Shown here piece by piece: positions 6,303 to 14,591 of a DNA stretch of 38,256 nt. Under the pieces are notes generated by a model. That model was not told where the DNA came from. It ran no database searches and was given only the letters and a program-made list of their open reading frames with translations. The stretch is from assembly GCA_947572405.1 (NCBI GenBank), contig CANPBV010000002.1:1-38256 (forward strand), in the 5' to 3' direction. The DNA is from an uncultured Mycoplasmatota bacterium. Its GTDB lineage: Bacteria; Bacillota_I; Bacilli_A; RF39; UBA660. The translations under genes were made by a program, and so were the position numbers. Position 1 is the first letter of the stretch; every line of letters begins with the position of its first letter.

Positions 6303-8531
6303 ATGGCAAAAAAGAAGAAAAGAAAAGAAGAAAAGAAAAAGAGTACTGGATATAGTACAGAACTAGTAGGCTTATTATTTATTATTACTGCAATTATTGG
6401 GTTTTGTGCTTATGGGCCATTAGGTGCTTTGATTCGTTCCTTTTTTATATTTGTATTTGGAGCTTGGTATGGACTTCTTTTTTTGGCCCTTTTCATAGTA
6501 GGTGTTTATATGATCGTAAAACGGAGCAAACCAAATTTTTTCACATCAAAACTTTTTGGACTTTATATAATCATTATTGGAATTTTGATGATGGCTCATA
6601 CTAGTTATTTATCGCAAAATGATTTAAAAGGATTTGATGTAGTAACCGAAACGATCACTAACTTTTTAGATGCAACAACGAAAGTTAGAAGTGCTCAAGG
6701 CGGAGGAATTATTGGTGCCATATTTTCTTTAATTTCTGTTAACTTAGTTGATTTAAAAGGTACTACAATTGTTGTATGGACTATGATTATATGTGGAACA
6801 GTAATGTTTACTGGCGTTTCTATTTGGGATTTTGTACAGGCTTGTAAGAAGAAATCTGAAACTTTAGTTGCTCATAATCAAGAGAGAAAAGAAAAACTTC
6901 GGCTTGAAAAATTAGAAAAGAAAACAGCAAAAGAAACCGAACCAGAAGAAGTAATTGAGGAGGATAATAAGATTGTTGTTTCTAGTGTTGATGAACTTAT
7001 TCATGTGGCAGAACCAAAAGAAGAAGTTTCAACAGTCACCCCAGAAATTTCTGTAAATGATGGAGAAGATTTTGCAGTAAATGAAAGTTATAAATATCCT
7101 CCAATGAATTTACTGGCAAAGCCTCAAAGAGGAAACAACAAAGAAAATCAAAATGCCATTAAAGATAATGTTGTAGCCTTAGAACAAGTATTGAAAGATT
7201 TTGGAATAGAAGGAAAAACAGTTGCAGCCAATATTGGGCCTGCGGTAACCCAATATGAATTAGAAATCAAAGCAGGAACAAAGGTAAGCAAAATCTTAAG
7301 TATTCATAGAGAAATTGCCCTTGCCTTAGCAGCTAAGGAAGTACGTATTGAAGCTCCGATTCCAGGGAAAAAAACAATTGGAATAGAAATTCCAAACATC
7401 AAATCGATTCCAGTATGTGTAAGAGAAGTTTTAGAATCTGTTCCAAGTAATATGGAAAAAAGCAAATTATTAGCTGTACTTGGAAGAGATATCATGGGAA
7501 AACCACAATGGATGGAAATCAATAAAACACCACATCTTTTGGTTGCAGGCTCAACAGGAAGTGGTAAATCAGTTTGTATCAATAGTTTACTTGTTTCTAT
7601 GCTAATGCGTAGTAAACCAGATGAAGTAAAATTGATTTTAGTAGACCCTAAAAAGGTAGAATTATCTATGTATAATGGGGTTCCACACCTTTTAGCGCCC
7701 GTTGTAACCGATGCCAAAAAGGCTAATATTGTTTTAAAAAAAATGGTTGTAGAAATGGAAAGACGTTATGAAGCCTTTGAACAATCAGGAACTAAAAACA
7801 TTGCAGGTTATAATGATTATGTAGATAAAAAAAATGAAGGGATTCCAGAACGTGACCAACTTCGAAAAATGCCTTATATTGTTGTAATTATCGATGAACT
7901 TGCAGACTTGATGTTAGTAGCCGCAAAAGAAGTAGAAGATTCTATTATGCGTATTACACAAATGGCTCGTGCAGCAGGAATTCATTTGATTGTAGCAACT
8001 CAAAGACCATCAACAGATGTCATCACTGGAGTAGTAAAAGCCAACATCCCATCTAGAATATCTTTTGCTGTATCAAGTAGCATTGATTCACGTACAATTT
8101 TGGATATGACAGGAGCAGAAAAGCTTCTTGGAAAAGGAGACATGTTATTTAAACCACAAGGAGAAAACATTCCCATTCGTATTCAAGGAACATTTATATC
8201 AGATGAGGAAATCAAAGCAGTAGTAGATTATGTCTGTGCCCAACAAAAAGCACGTTATGATGAAACTCTAACTATGGATGAAGAGGAAAAAGGAGCTACC
8301 ACTATGGTGGAAGATGGTGACGAAGAGGAACCACTTTATAATGATATTGTAGAATTTGTAGTGACTTCAGGAAAAGCAAGTGCCTCTTTATTACAACGTC
8401 GCTTTAGACTAGGCTATAATAGGGCTGCAAGATGCATTGACCTATTAGAAGAACGTGGTATCATAGGACCAGCTAATGGATCGAAACCAAGAGAAGTACT
8501 CGTAAAAATAGAAGGAAATGAAGAGGAATAG
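6303..8531 (+). CDS. ftsK: DNA translocase FtsK/SpoIIIE
   Basis: A 742-residue membrane-anchored DNA pump for chromosome segregation at the septum, or into the forespore if the organism sporulates. It begins with a very Lys-rich cytoplasmic tail, then about four membrane helices within residues 20-180, an acidic linker, and the FtsK motor. Motifs: Walker A GSTGSGKS at about residue 417, ILVDPKKVELSMYNG, Walker B VVIIDELADLM at about 527, ITQMARAAGIHLIVATQRP, and the C-terminal winged-helix gamma domain (SASLLQRRFRLGYNRAARCID) that reads KOPS/SRS sites. The length fits SpoIIIE/SftA-sized proteins. The sequence alone does not separate FtsK from SpoIIIE. It is likely followed in the same transcript by rsmE. 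Confidence 0.93.
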   Translation: MAKKKKRKEEKKKSTGYSTELVGLLFIITAIIGFCAYGPLGALIRSFFIFVFGAWYGLLFLALFIVGVYMIVKRSKPNFFTSKLFGLYIIIIGILMMAHTSYLSQNDLKGFDVVTETITNFLDATTKVRSAQGGGIIGAIFSLISVNLVDLKGTTIVVWTMIICGTVMFTGVSIWDFVQACKKKSETLVAHNQERKEKLRLEKLEKKTAKETEPEEVIEEDNKIVVSSVDELIHVAEPKEEVSTVTPEISVNDGEDFAVNESYKYPPMNLLAKPQRGNNKENQNAIKDNVVALEQVLKDFGIEGKTVAANIGPAVTQYELEIKAGTKVSKILSIHREIALALAAKEVRIEAPIPGKKTIGIEIPNIKSIPVCVREVLESVPSNMEKSKLLAVLGRDIMGKPQWMEINKTPHLLVAGSTGSGKSVCINSLLVSMLMRSKPDEVKLILVDPKKVELSMYNGVPHLLAPVVTDAKKANIVLKKMVVEMERRYEAFEQSGTKNIAGYNDYVDKKNEGIPERDQLRKMPYIVVIIDELADLMLVAAKEVEDSIMRITQMARAAGIHLIVATQRPSTDVITGVVKANIPSRISFAVSSSIDSRTILDMTGAEKLLGKGDMLFKPQGENIPIRIQGTFISDEEIKAVVDYVCAQQKARYDETLTMDEEEKGATTMVEDGDEEEPLYNDIVEFVVTSGKASASLLQRRFRLGYNRAARCIDLLEERGIIGPANGSKPREVLVKIEGNEEE

Positions 8532-8551
8532 GAAGTTTATCGCTTCCTATT
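8527..8551 (+). terminator. Hairpin spanning the ftsK stop codon (weak terminator or processing site)
   Basis: AATAGGAAG (8527-8535) pairs perfectly with CTTCCTATT (8543-8551) and contains the stop codon TAG. No T tract follows, so it may be an mRNA-stabilising or leaky element between ftsK and rsmE. Confidence 0.45.
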
Positions 8552-8564
8552 TATAGGTGATTGT

Positions 8565-9269
8565 ATGCAACGATATTTTGGAAAAGAAAAAAAGGAAAAC
8601 AATATGATATTAGAACCAGGAGATATGCATCATATCAAAAAAGTGATGCGTATGAAAGATGGTGACGAAATAGAAGTTGTGATTGATGGAAAACTTTTTT
8701 TGTGCAATTTAAAAAACAATTTAGAGACTATTGTTATAAAAAAGGAATTAGAAATTCCAAAAGATTTTATGAAATATATTACTTTGGTAATTCCAGTTTT
8801 AAAAGAACAAAAAATGGATTTGATTTTACAAAAAGCAACAGAATTAGGGGTAACCGAAATTATTCCTGTTTCAATGAAACGGTCAATGGTAAAAATTGGG
8901 GAAAAAGAAGGAAAAAAATTAGAGCGATGGAACAAAATTATGAAAGAAGCCAGTGAACAATCGATGAGAAATTGTATTCCAAAACTTCAGTCAGTTACTA
9001 CATTTTCTGAAATTACAAAATTAGATGGGCTTAAAATAATTTGTAGCACAAGAGAAAAAGAAAATACTTTTAAAAAGTTTTTGCAAACATCGACAAATTA
9101 TGATAAACTGATTATAGTGATTGGACCAGAAGGTGGGCTTGACATAGAAGAGGAAAACTTTTTACAGGAACACAAGTTTGTGCCAGTTACATTAGGGCCC
9201 AGAATTATGCGAGTTGAAACAGTACCAATTTATGTATTAAGTATATTAAATTATGAATATATGGAGTGA
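8565..9269 (+). CDS. rsmE: 16S rRNA (uracil(1498)-N3)-methyltransferase
   Basis: A 234-residue SPOUT-class enzyme that methylates N3 of U1498 in helix 44 of 16S rRNA. The N-terminal PUA-like domain contains DMHHIKKVMRMKDGDEI. The central block LVIPVLKEQKMDLILQKATELGVTEIIPV and the C-terminal knot motifs IGPEGGLDIEEENF and LGPRIMRVETVPIYVLS bind S-adenosylmethionine. In most relatives the last motif reads R-x-E-T-A, so the Val is a small deviation. Start ATG 8565 has AGGTGAT upstream. It lies 33 bp after ftsK and its end is followed within 5 bp by the next gene, so it is probably in an operon with it. Confidence 0.95.
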   Translation: MQRYFGKEKKENNMILEPGDMHHIKKVMRMKDGDEIEVVIDGKLFLCNLKNNLETIVIKKELEIPKDFMKYITLVIPVLKEQKMDLILQKATELGVTEIIPVSMKRSMVKIGEKEGKKLERWNKIMKEASEQSMRNCIPKLQSVTTFSEITKLDGLKIICSTREKENTFKKFLQTSTNYDKLIIVIGPEGGLDIEEENFLQEHKFVPVTLGPRIMRVETVPIYVLSILNYEYME

Positions 9270-9273
9270 TTCT

Positions 9274-9969
9274 ATGAAATGGATGGAAAACATTATGAGC
9301 AATCAAGTTTTATTTTATAGCTTTTTAGCGATTTTTTGTATCGGAGCAATTGTTCTATTTACACTGATCTATATGGACCGTAAAAACTTAAAACTATTTC
9401 AAGCAGAAGAAAAGAATTTATTGGATGAATTAATAGAATCAGAAAACCAAAAGGAAGAAATTAAAATAACACAAATTAATGAGGAAGAAAAGCCGAAAGC
9501 AAATCTAGAAGAAGTTTTAGAAAAAATGCAGGCTGACTTGGATAAAAAAGAAGATGTGGTTGCAATATTTGAACAGGAACAAGAAGAAAAAGCAATTATT
9601 AGTTATCAGGAATTACTACAAAGTAAAAATAAAAATGTAGAGGGTTCTAACAAAGAATTACTTTCTGTAATAGAACAAATTAGTAATCCAGATACCAATA
9701 TGTATGAAGAAATAGAAGAACCAATAGAGGCAATTCCAACAGTATTAGAAGAACCTAAAAAATTTAAAACAACTGATTTTATTTCACCAGTTTATGGAAA
9801 ACAAAATAGTAATATTGAATATCCAAAAATTCCTAATTTTAATGAATTAAAAGAAGCAAAAAATAATATTGAATTAGAAAAAAAAGTGGATGCTTTTGAA
9901 GAATTAGATAGCAATCATAATGATGCTTTCTTAAATGCTTTAAAAGAATTTAGAAGTCATTTGGAATAA
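9274..9969 (+). CDS. Single-pass membrane protein with long acidic cytoplasmic region, unknown function
   Basis: A 231-residue protein not recognised from any family. A single membrane helix (about residues 12-35, including LFYSFLAIFCIGAIVLFTLI) is followed by a long Glu/Lys-rich, probably coiled-coil or disordered, region, and a C-terminal patch (NDAFLNALKEFRSHLE). The topology resembles division or scaffold proteins with one anchor, but no domain is visible. The start at 9274 is preferred over an in-frame ATG at 9253 because GGAGTGAT lies just before it and it begins 4 bp after the rsmE stop, typical of translational coupling. A strong terminator spans its stop codon, ending the ftsK-rsmE-this gene unit. 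Confidence 0.75.
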   Translation: MKWMENIMSNQVLFYSFLAIFCIGAIVLFTLIYMDRKNLKLFQAEEKNLLDELIESENQKEEIKITQINEEEKPKANLEEVLEKMQADLDKKEDVVAIFEQEQEEKAIISYQELLQSKNKNVEGSNKELLSVIEQISNPDTNMYEEIEEPIEAIPTVLEEPKKFKTTDFISPVYGKQNSNIEYPKIPNFNELKEAKNNIELEKKVDAFEELDSNHNDAFLNALKEFRSHLE

Positions 9970-9989
9970 GCCCCTTAGGGCTTATTTTT
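9965..9989 (+). terminator. Strong intrinsic terminator with embedded stop codon
   Basis: AATAAGCCC (9965-9973) pairs perfectly with GGGCTTATT (9978-9986) around a CTTA loop, and Ts follow. The TAA stop (9967-9969) of the membrane protein is in the left arm. Confidence 0.8.
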
Positions 9990-10001
9990 AGGAGGTTGTA
10001 T

Positions 10002-11276
10002 ATGAAATTTTATATTTATACATTAGGTTGCAAAGTAAACATGTATGAAAGTAATGTTATGATAGACGCTTTAAAAAATGCTGGTTATAAAGAAACATCA
10101 AAAGAGGCTGCAGACATCTATATCATCAATACTTGTACAGTAACAAATGCAGCAGATCATAAGTCAATGAAAATGATAAGGCAAGCGATCAAACAAAACC
10201 CAAAAGCAATCATTATTGTAGCTGGATGTATGACCCAAGTTGATCAAGAAAAAGCAGAATCATTAAAAAGGGTAGATATTGTTTTGGGAAACAAAAATAA
10301 ATCGAAAATAGTAGAATATATTGAAGAATTTAAAGAAAAGCAAAAAAAGCTAAAAGACATTGAAAGTTTAGAACATGTGCCTTTTGAAACAATGAAACTG
10401 AATAATTTTAACCATACTAGAGCTTTTGTTAAAATAGAGGATGGATGCAACAATTATTGTTCTTATTGCATTATTCCTTACTCTAGAGGAACGGTCAGAA
10501 GCAAAAAAAGAGAAGATGTTTTAGAAGAAGTTAAAACACTCATTCAAAATGGACATCATGAAATCGTTTTAACTGGGATTCATACAGGAAACTATGGAGC
10601 AGAATTTAGAGATTATAAATTTGCTGATTTACTTGCTGAACTAATTAGAATAGAGGGATTAGAAAGACTTCGTATTTCTTCTATCGAAATGAATGAATTA
10701 ACGGATCAAGTATTAGAAATCATGAAAAAAAGTCCTATTTTGGTAGATCATTTACATATTCCTCTTCAGTCAGGAAGTGATACTATTTTAAAAGCTATGA
10801 ATCGCAAATATTTGAAACAGGACTTTATTAGTAAGATAGAAGAAATTAGAAAAATTAGACCAAATATTTCAATTACTACAGATGTGATTGTGGGTTTTCC
10901 AGGCGAGACAGAAATATTTTTTGAAGAAACTGTAGAGACGATTCGAAAAATTCAATTTTCAAAACTTCATGTTTTTCCATATTCTAGAAGAAAAGGGACT
11001 GTTGCGGATACCATGGAAAATCAAATACCAGAGGAAATCAAGAAAAAACGGGTACAACTCTTATTAGAACTCTCTAGAAATTTAGAAGAACAATACTTTA
11101 AAAAATTTATTGGAGCAGAACTTTCATTTATTCCAGAAATTGTAAAAGATGGATTTATTATTGGGCATACTGGAAATTATTTATTGGCAAAGAAAACAGG
11201 AACAGAATTATATCAACACAAAGAACAAAGTGGAAAAATAAAAAAAATAGAATATCCCTATGTTATTATGGAATAA
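10002..11276 (+). CDS. mtaB: tRNA t6A37 methylthiotransferase MtaB
   Basis: A 424-residue radical-SAM methylthiotransferase that converts t6A37 to ms2t6A37 in ANN-decoding tRNAs. The N-terminal UPF0004 domain has LGCKVNMYES (Cys10) and NTCTVTNAAD, providing cluster ligands. The radical-SAM motif GCNNYCSYC (Cys149, Cys153, Cys156) is followed by IPYSRGTVRSK. LHIPLQSGSD, DVIVGFPGETE and LHVFPYSRRKGT support MtaB rather than MiaB or RimO. The C-terminus (about residues 365-424) fits a TRAM RNA-binding domain. I use ATG 10002, seven nucleotides after AGGAGG; the frame could also open at TTG 9996, but that overlaps the site. It follows a strong terminator, and the next small gene is 20 bp downstream. 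Confidence 0.93.
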   Translation: MKFYIYTLGCKVNMYESNVMIDALKNAGYKETSKEAADIYIINTCTVTNAADHKSMKMIRQAIKQNPKAIIIVAGCMTQVDQEKAESLKRVDIVLGNKNKSKIVEYIEEFKEKQKKLKDIESLEHVPFETMKLNNFNHTRAFVKIEDGCNNYCSYCIIPYSRGTVRSKKREDVLEEVKTLIQNGHHEIVLTGIHTGNYGAEFRDYKFADLLAELIRIEGLERLRISSIEMNELTDQVLEIMKKSPILVDHLHIPLQSGSDTILKAMNRKYLKQDFISKIEEIRKIRPNISITTDVIVGFPGETEIFFEETVETIRKIQFSKLHVFPYSRRKGTVADTMENQIPEEIKKKRVQLLLELSRNLEEQYFKKFIGAELSFIPEIVKDGFIIGHTGNYLLAKKTGTELYQHKEQSGKIKKIEYPYVIME

Positions 11277-11296
11277 TAAAAGGGAAAGGAAAAAAT

Positions 11297-11623
11297 ATGA
11301 ATCAAATAATGAACGTAGAATTTTTAAATAATGGTACAGTAAATATTGAATATAGAGGGAAAAAAAGTTCAGAAGCCAAACAGGACCTGTTACATTCTTT
11401 TTATTATGGCATTTTTAAAAAAAATTATATTGTAGAAAATAATATTGATAGACAAGATGTTGGCGACTTTATATATTATCAATTTTATTATTTTGATGGA
11501 TCCAACTCTAGGAATATTTGGTTTCAAATTCCAAAAACGGATTTGGATTCTATTCGTTATATCGATCAAATTTTATCTTCAATAGAAAAAGAAAACAACA
11601 GGAAGAATAAAAACCAAAATTAA
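11297..11623 (+). CDS. Small hypothetical protein downstream of mtaB
   Basis: A 108-residue soluble protein with no recognised domain. It has an aromatic-rich middle (Phe/Tyr clusters such as FIYYQFYYFDGSNS) and ends in a Lys/Asn-rich tail. There is no signal peptide or membrane helix. GGGAAAGG precedes ATG 11297, and the gap to mtaB is 20 bp, so it is probably cotranscribed with it. The composition matches the neighbouring genes and the frame is intact over the whole length, which makes it likely real. Function is unknown. Confidence 0.6.
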   Translation: MNQIMNVEFLNNGTVNIEYRGKKSSEAKQDLLHSFYYGIFKKNYIVENNIDRQDVGDFIYYQFYYFDGSNSRNIWFQIPKTDLDSIRYIDQILSSIEKENNRKNKNQN

Positions 11624-11654
11624 AACAAGAGAAAAAGGAAAAGTATAAGAAGAA

Positions 11655-11690
11655 AAAGAAGCATGTTTAGAAAAATAGATATGTTTCTTT
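11655..11690 (+). terminator. Possible terminator hairpin after the mtaB unit
   Basis: AAAGAAGCAT (11655-11664) pairs with ATGTTTCTTT (11681-11690), with one G-T wobble, around a 16-nt loop. The T run is within the stem end only, so the call is weak. Confidence 0.35.
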
Positions 11691-11717
11691 AATCTTTCAT
11701 GCGTTATTCAAAAAAGA

Positions 11718-11747
11718 TTGACGAACAAATGTACTCTATGATATACT
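11718..11747 (+). promoter_or_regulatory. Promoter for recD2
   Basis: TTGACG (11718-11723) and TATACT (11742-11747) are 18 bp apart, 19 bp upstream of the recD2 start. Confidence 0.65.
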
Positions 11748-11765
11748 GGTTAAGAAGTTGGTGAT

Positions 11766-14021
11766 ATGATGGAAGAAAAAAAATATATCAAAGGAAATTT
11801 TAGACGAAGTATTTTTTCTTCTGAAAAAGGATATGTCATTGGAATATTTAAAATAAAAGAAACAAATGTTGAAGCTCTCAATATTTATGTTGGAAAAACC
11901 ATTACTTTTACTGGGTATTTTCATGAGTTAAACGAAGATGATACTTACTTTTTTTATGGGGAAGAATTAGAACATCCAAAATATGGATTGCAATTTCAAG
12001 TTTCAGAATATGAAAAAGTAAAGCCAGAAGATAAAGATGGGATTGTAGAATTTTTAGCAAGTGATTTATTTAAGGGCGTTGGAGAAAAGCTTGCCTTATC
12101 GATTGTAGAAACTTTGGGAGAACAGACTCTAGAAAAAATTTTAGAAGACCCAAGTTGCTTAACGTTAGTTCCCAAAATGACCAGTAAAAAAGCGACTCAA
12201 ATTTATCAAACTTTAACAAAATATGAAGAAAGCCACAAAATAATTGTATATTTAACAGAACTAGGTTTTAGTATGAAAGACGCTCTTTTGATTTATAATA
12301 AATATAAGGGAAATACCATCTCTATGGTTGAACATAATGTTTATCTATTGATTGATGATATTGATGAAATCACCTTTTCTAAAGTGGATGATATTGCCCA
12401 TAAATTAAATATGTTAGAAGATGATGAGAGTAGAGTAAAAGCTTGTATTTTATATTGTATGAAAGAACTTACCTTTAAAAATGGAGATACTTACTTAAAA
12501 CAGCAAGAAATTTATCAAACAACTTTAAACTTATTGGGAATTAACTTAGAAGAAAATTTGTTTTTAGAATACTTAAAGGAATTAGTTGTAGAAGAAAAAC
12601 TGATAGAAGAAGAAGCATGCTATTATTTAAAAGGTATGTATGATTCAGAACAGCAAATTTTAAAAAAGTTCCAAATTTTAAGTAGAAAATCGGAAGATCA
12701 TTATAAAAAACTAGAAAATAAATTACAAGAATTAGAAGAGGCTACTGGAATTGTTTATAATGAAAAACAAAAAGAAGCTATCATAAAAGCATTAACAAAA
12801 AATTTACTGATTATTACAGGAGGTCCAGGTACTGGCAAAACCACAATTATAAAGGCAATTGTGGAACTTTATAAACGCTTACATAACTTAGATGATGATA
12901 GTTTAGAAAAAGAGCTTGCTTTATTAGCGCCTACGGGAAGAGCCTCTAAAAGAATGAGCGAAGCAACTTTGTTTCCTGCAACAACAATACATCGTTTTTT
13001 AAAGTGGAACAAAGAAAACAATCGTTTTGGAATTGATGAATATAATAAAGATAATAGTAGACTCATCATTATTGATGAAGTTAGTATGATTGATTTGTCC
13101 TTGTTTGATCATCTACTAAGAGGATTAACGGATCACATTAAATTAATTTTGGTTGGTGATTATAATCAATTACCAAGCGTTGGTCCAGGTGAACTTTTAA
13201 AAGACTTCACACTGAGTGGGGCAATAGAAACTGTCCATTTGGATTTATTATACAGACAAGATGAAAACTCATATATTACAACACTGGCGGGAGAAATTAA
13301 AGATAATGAAATTAGTAACACATTTACAGATACAAGAAGCGATTATGCTTTTTTAGAATGTAGTTCTAACCATATTCGGGAAAATTTAAAACGTCTTTGC
13401 AAACAAATTACAGAAAAAGGATATGATTATAAAAGAGTTCAAGTAATGGCACCAATGTATGCAGGTGTTAATGGTATTGATAACTTGAATAAGGAATTGC
13501 AAGAAGTATTTAATCCTAGAGATGATGTAAAAAGAGAAATTAAAGTGGGAGATATTATATTTCGAGAAAATGATAAAGTATTAGAACTAGTGAACATGCC
13601 AGAAGAAAATATATTCAATGGAGATATTGGTATTATTACTCGTATTATGTATGCTAATACTAGCAAAAGCGGAAAAAATGAAATTTATGTTGATTATGAT
13701 GGAAATGAAGTAAAATATATTCCAAAGGATTTTCACAAAATCAAACATGGTTTTATCATTAGTATCCATAAGTCTCAAGGGAGTGAATTTGAGGTAGTCG
13801 TTATGCCCATTAGTTCTAGTTACAAAAGAATGCTCTATAGGAAACTTATTTATACAGGAATTACAAGAGCAAAGCGAAAGCTGATTTTGCTTGGAGAACC
13901 AGAAGCGTTTTTATATAGTGTCCAGCATGAAGAGGAACGTATTAGAAAATCAAAGTTGTGCCAAAAATTAAAAGAATGTTTGTATAAAAGTGAAGAAATA
14001 GGAGAAAATAATGTTGTATAG
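11766..14021 (+). CDS. recD2: ATP-dependent DNA helicase RecD2
   Basis: A 751-residue SF1B helicase of the RecD2/TraA type, which acts 5'-3' in DNA repair without RecBC. The N-terminal OB-fold and helix-hairpin-helix region (FKGVGEKLALSIVETLG) precedes the motor. Motifs: Walker A GGPGTGKTT at about residue 352, LLAPTGRASKRMSE, Walker B/DExx IIDEVSMIDLSLF at about 434, GDYNQLPSVGPGELLKD, LLYRQ, and the C-terminal ISIHKSQGSEFE and YTGITRAKRKLILLG. Length is normal for RecD2. Two adjacent ATGs (11766, 11769) are possible starts; the GTTGGTGAT site is weak for both. It has its own promoter. A short hairpin covers its stop codon, and a tiny gene follows 47 bp later. Confidence 0.95.
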   Translation: MMEEKKYIKGNFRRSIFSSEKGYVIGIFKIKETNVEALNIYVGKTITFTGYFHELNEDDTYFFYGEELEHPKYGLQFQVSEYEKVKPEDKDGIVEFLASDLFKGVGEKLALSIVETLGEQTLEKILEDPSCLTLVPKMTSKKATQIYQTLTKYEESHKIIVYLTELGFSMKDALLIYNKYKGNTISMVEHNVYLLIDDIDEITFSKVDDIAHKLNMLEDDESRVKACILYCMKELTFKNGDTYLKQQEIYQTTLNLLGINLEENLFLEYLKELVVEEKLIEEEACYYLKGMYDSEQQILKKFQILSRKSEDHYKKLENKLQELEEATGIVYNEKQKEAIIKALTKNLLIITGGPGTGKTTIIKAIVELYKRLHNLDDDSLEKELALLAPTGRASKRMSEATLFPATTIHRFLKWNKENNRFGIDEYNKDNSRLIIIDEVSMIDLSLFDHLLRGLTDHIKLILVGDYNQLPSVGPGELLKDFTLSGAIETVHLDLLYRQDENSYITTLAGEIKDNEISNTFTDTRSDYAFLECSSNHIRENLKRLCKQITEKGYDYKRVQVMAPMYAGVNGIDNLNKELQEVFNPRDDVKREIKVGDIIFRENDKVLELVNMPEENIFNGDIGIITRIMYANTSKSGKNEIYVDYDGNEVKYIPKDFHKIKHGFIISIHKSQGSEFEVVVMPISSSYKRMLYRKLIYTGITRAKRKLILLGEPEAFLYSVQHEEERIRKSKLCQKLKECLYKSEEIGENNVV

Positions 14022-14035
14022 AGAAAATCTATACA
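14015..14035 (+). other. Hairpin spanning the recD2 stop codon
   Basis: GTATAGA (14016-14022) pairs with TCTATAC (14028-14034) around GAAAA, with one further A-T pair outside. The TAG stop sits in the left arm. Without a T tract it is more likely a processing or attenuation element than a full terminator. Confidence 0.35.
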
Positions 14036-14068
14036 GTAATCATAGGTTCTAGCTAAGAGGTGAGATTT

Positions 14069-14218
14069 ATGAAAATGAAGGATATGGCACTTTTGGGATT
14101 AGGTGCAGGAGCTGTTTTGATGTATCAGAAATACAATAAACCAGTTATGAAAAAAATGGAAAAAGCTATGAATAAAGTAGCAAAAAAAGCAGATAAACAG
14201 TTAGAAAATATGATGTAA
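14069..14218 (+). CDS. 49-residue membrane-anchored microprotein
   Basis: A short gene with a clear AGAGGTGAG ribosome binding site (14056-14064), ATG 14069 and TAA at 14216. The 49-residue product has a short hydrophobic, Gly/Ala-rich segment (MALLGLGAGAVLMY, residues 6-19) and then a Lys/Met-rich amphipathic helix. The layout resembles very small YtxH-like or phage-shock-like membrane anchors, but nothing is recognised with certainty. It sits 47 bp after recD2 and is closed by a strong terminator directly at its stop codon, which supports that it is a real translated gene. Confidence 0.6.
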   Translation: MKMKDMALLGLGAGAVLMYQKYNKPVMKKMEKAMNKVAKKADKQLENMM

Positions 14219-14242
14219 AAAAAGCTCATTTGAGCTTTTTTT
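14217..14242 (+). terminator. Strong intrinsic terminator after the microprotein gene
   Basis: AAAAAAGCTCA pairs with TGAGCTTTTTTT with a very short loop at 14229-14230. The T run is seven long. It begins within the TAA stop codon. Confidence 0.8.
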
Positions 14243-14477
14243 CTTTGCATAAAATCGTTAGATTAAAAGAATGAAGTTTATTTGGAGGCATTGCTTTAGA
14301 AATAATTGATAAATGATACATTTGTTGATGCCTGTTTTGAATTGGGAAGACTTTTTTTCATGGGATCATGCCTTTTTCACTACCTCTTGTAAATTTTCGA
14401 AATATCTTTCTTTATCATCTTATATTGATGTCAATTCTTTGTTGCAAACGCATATATTATAATGTACGAAAGTACTG

Positions 14478-14509
14478 AAGGGGACTCTTAGGATTAAGGT
14501 TTCCCTTTT
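14478..14509 (+). terminator. Long hairpin with T tail, possible terminator or small RNA end
   Basis: The arm at 14478-14490 pairs with 14495-14507 over 12 of 13 positions (one C/T mismatch, two G-T wobbles) around a GGAT tetraloop, and TTTT ends it. A small GTAC-GAAA-GTAC hairpin (14464-14475) lies just before. There is no gene directly upstream that needs a terminator, so it may end a small RNA or be part of the autolysin leader. Confidence 0.45.
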
Positions 14510-14534
14510 ACTTTACAGTTTCATGATAATACTC

Positions 14535-14563
14535 TATACAAAAAAGACAAAATTTGATATAAT
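14535..14563 (+). promoter_or_regulatory. Promoter for the glucosaminidase gene
   Basis: TATAAT at 14558-14563 with TATACA (14535-14540) 17 bp upstream. The start codon is 28 bp after the -10. Confidence 0.5.
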
Positions 14564-14591
14564 ATAAAAAAGAAAAAGGTAAGGTGATAGT

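Larger units (their letters stand above)
14243..14591. other. 349-bp intergenic region before the autolysin gene
   Basis: No intact gene is seen. The + strand holds a strong hairpin at 14478-14507 and the autolysin promoter at 14535-14563. On the - strand, about 14245-14400 can be read with one interrupting TGA as a possible decayed coding remnant (containing KVFPIQNRHQQMYHLS), but the family is not recognised. Confidence 0.45.

Noticed and set aside
14039..14064. Sequence AGGTTCTAGCTA before the microprotein gene resembles part of a preQ1-I riboswitch
   Set aside because: The pairing CCUCU segment and the A-rich tail of the preQ1-I fold are absent; only the loop-like string matches, and the distance to the gene does not fit. 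Treated as chance.
14245..14400. Minus-strand open stretch with NRHQQMYHLSIISKAMP
   Set aside because: It is interrupted by a TGA, lacks a start and ribosome binding site, and no family was recognised. Kept only as a possible remnant in the intergenic entry.
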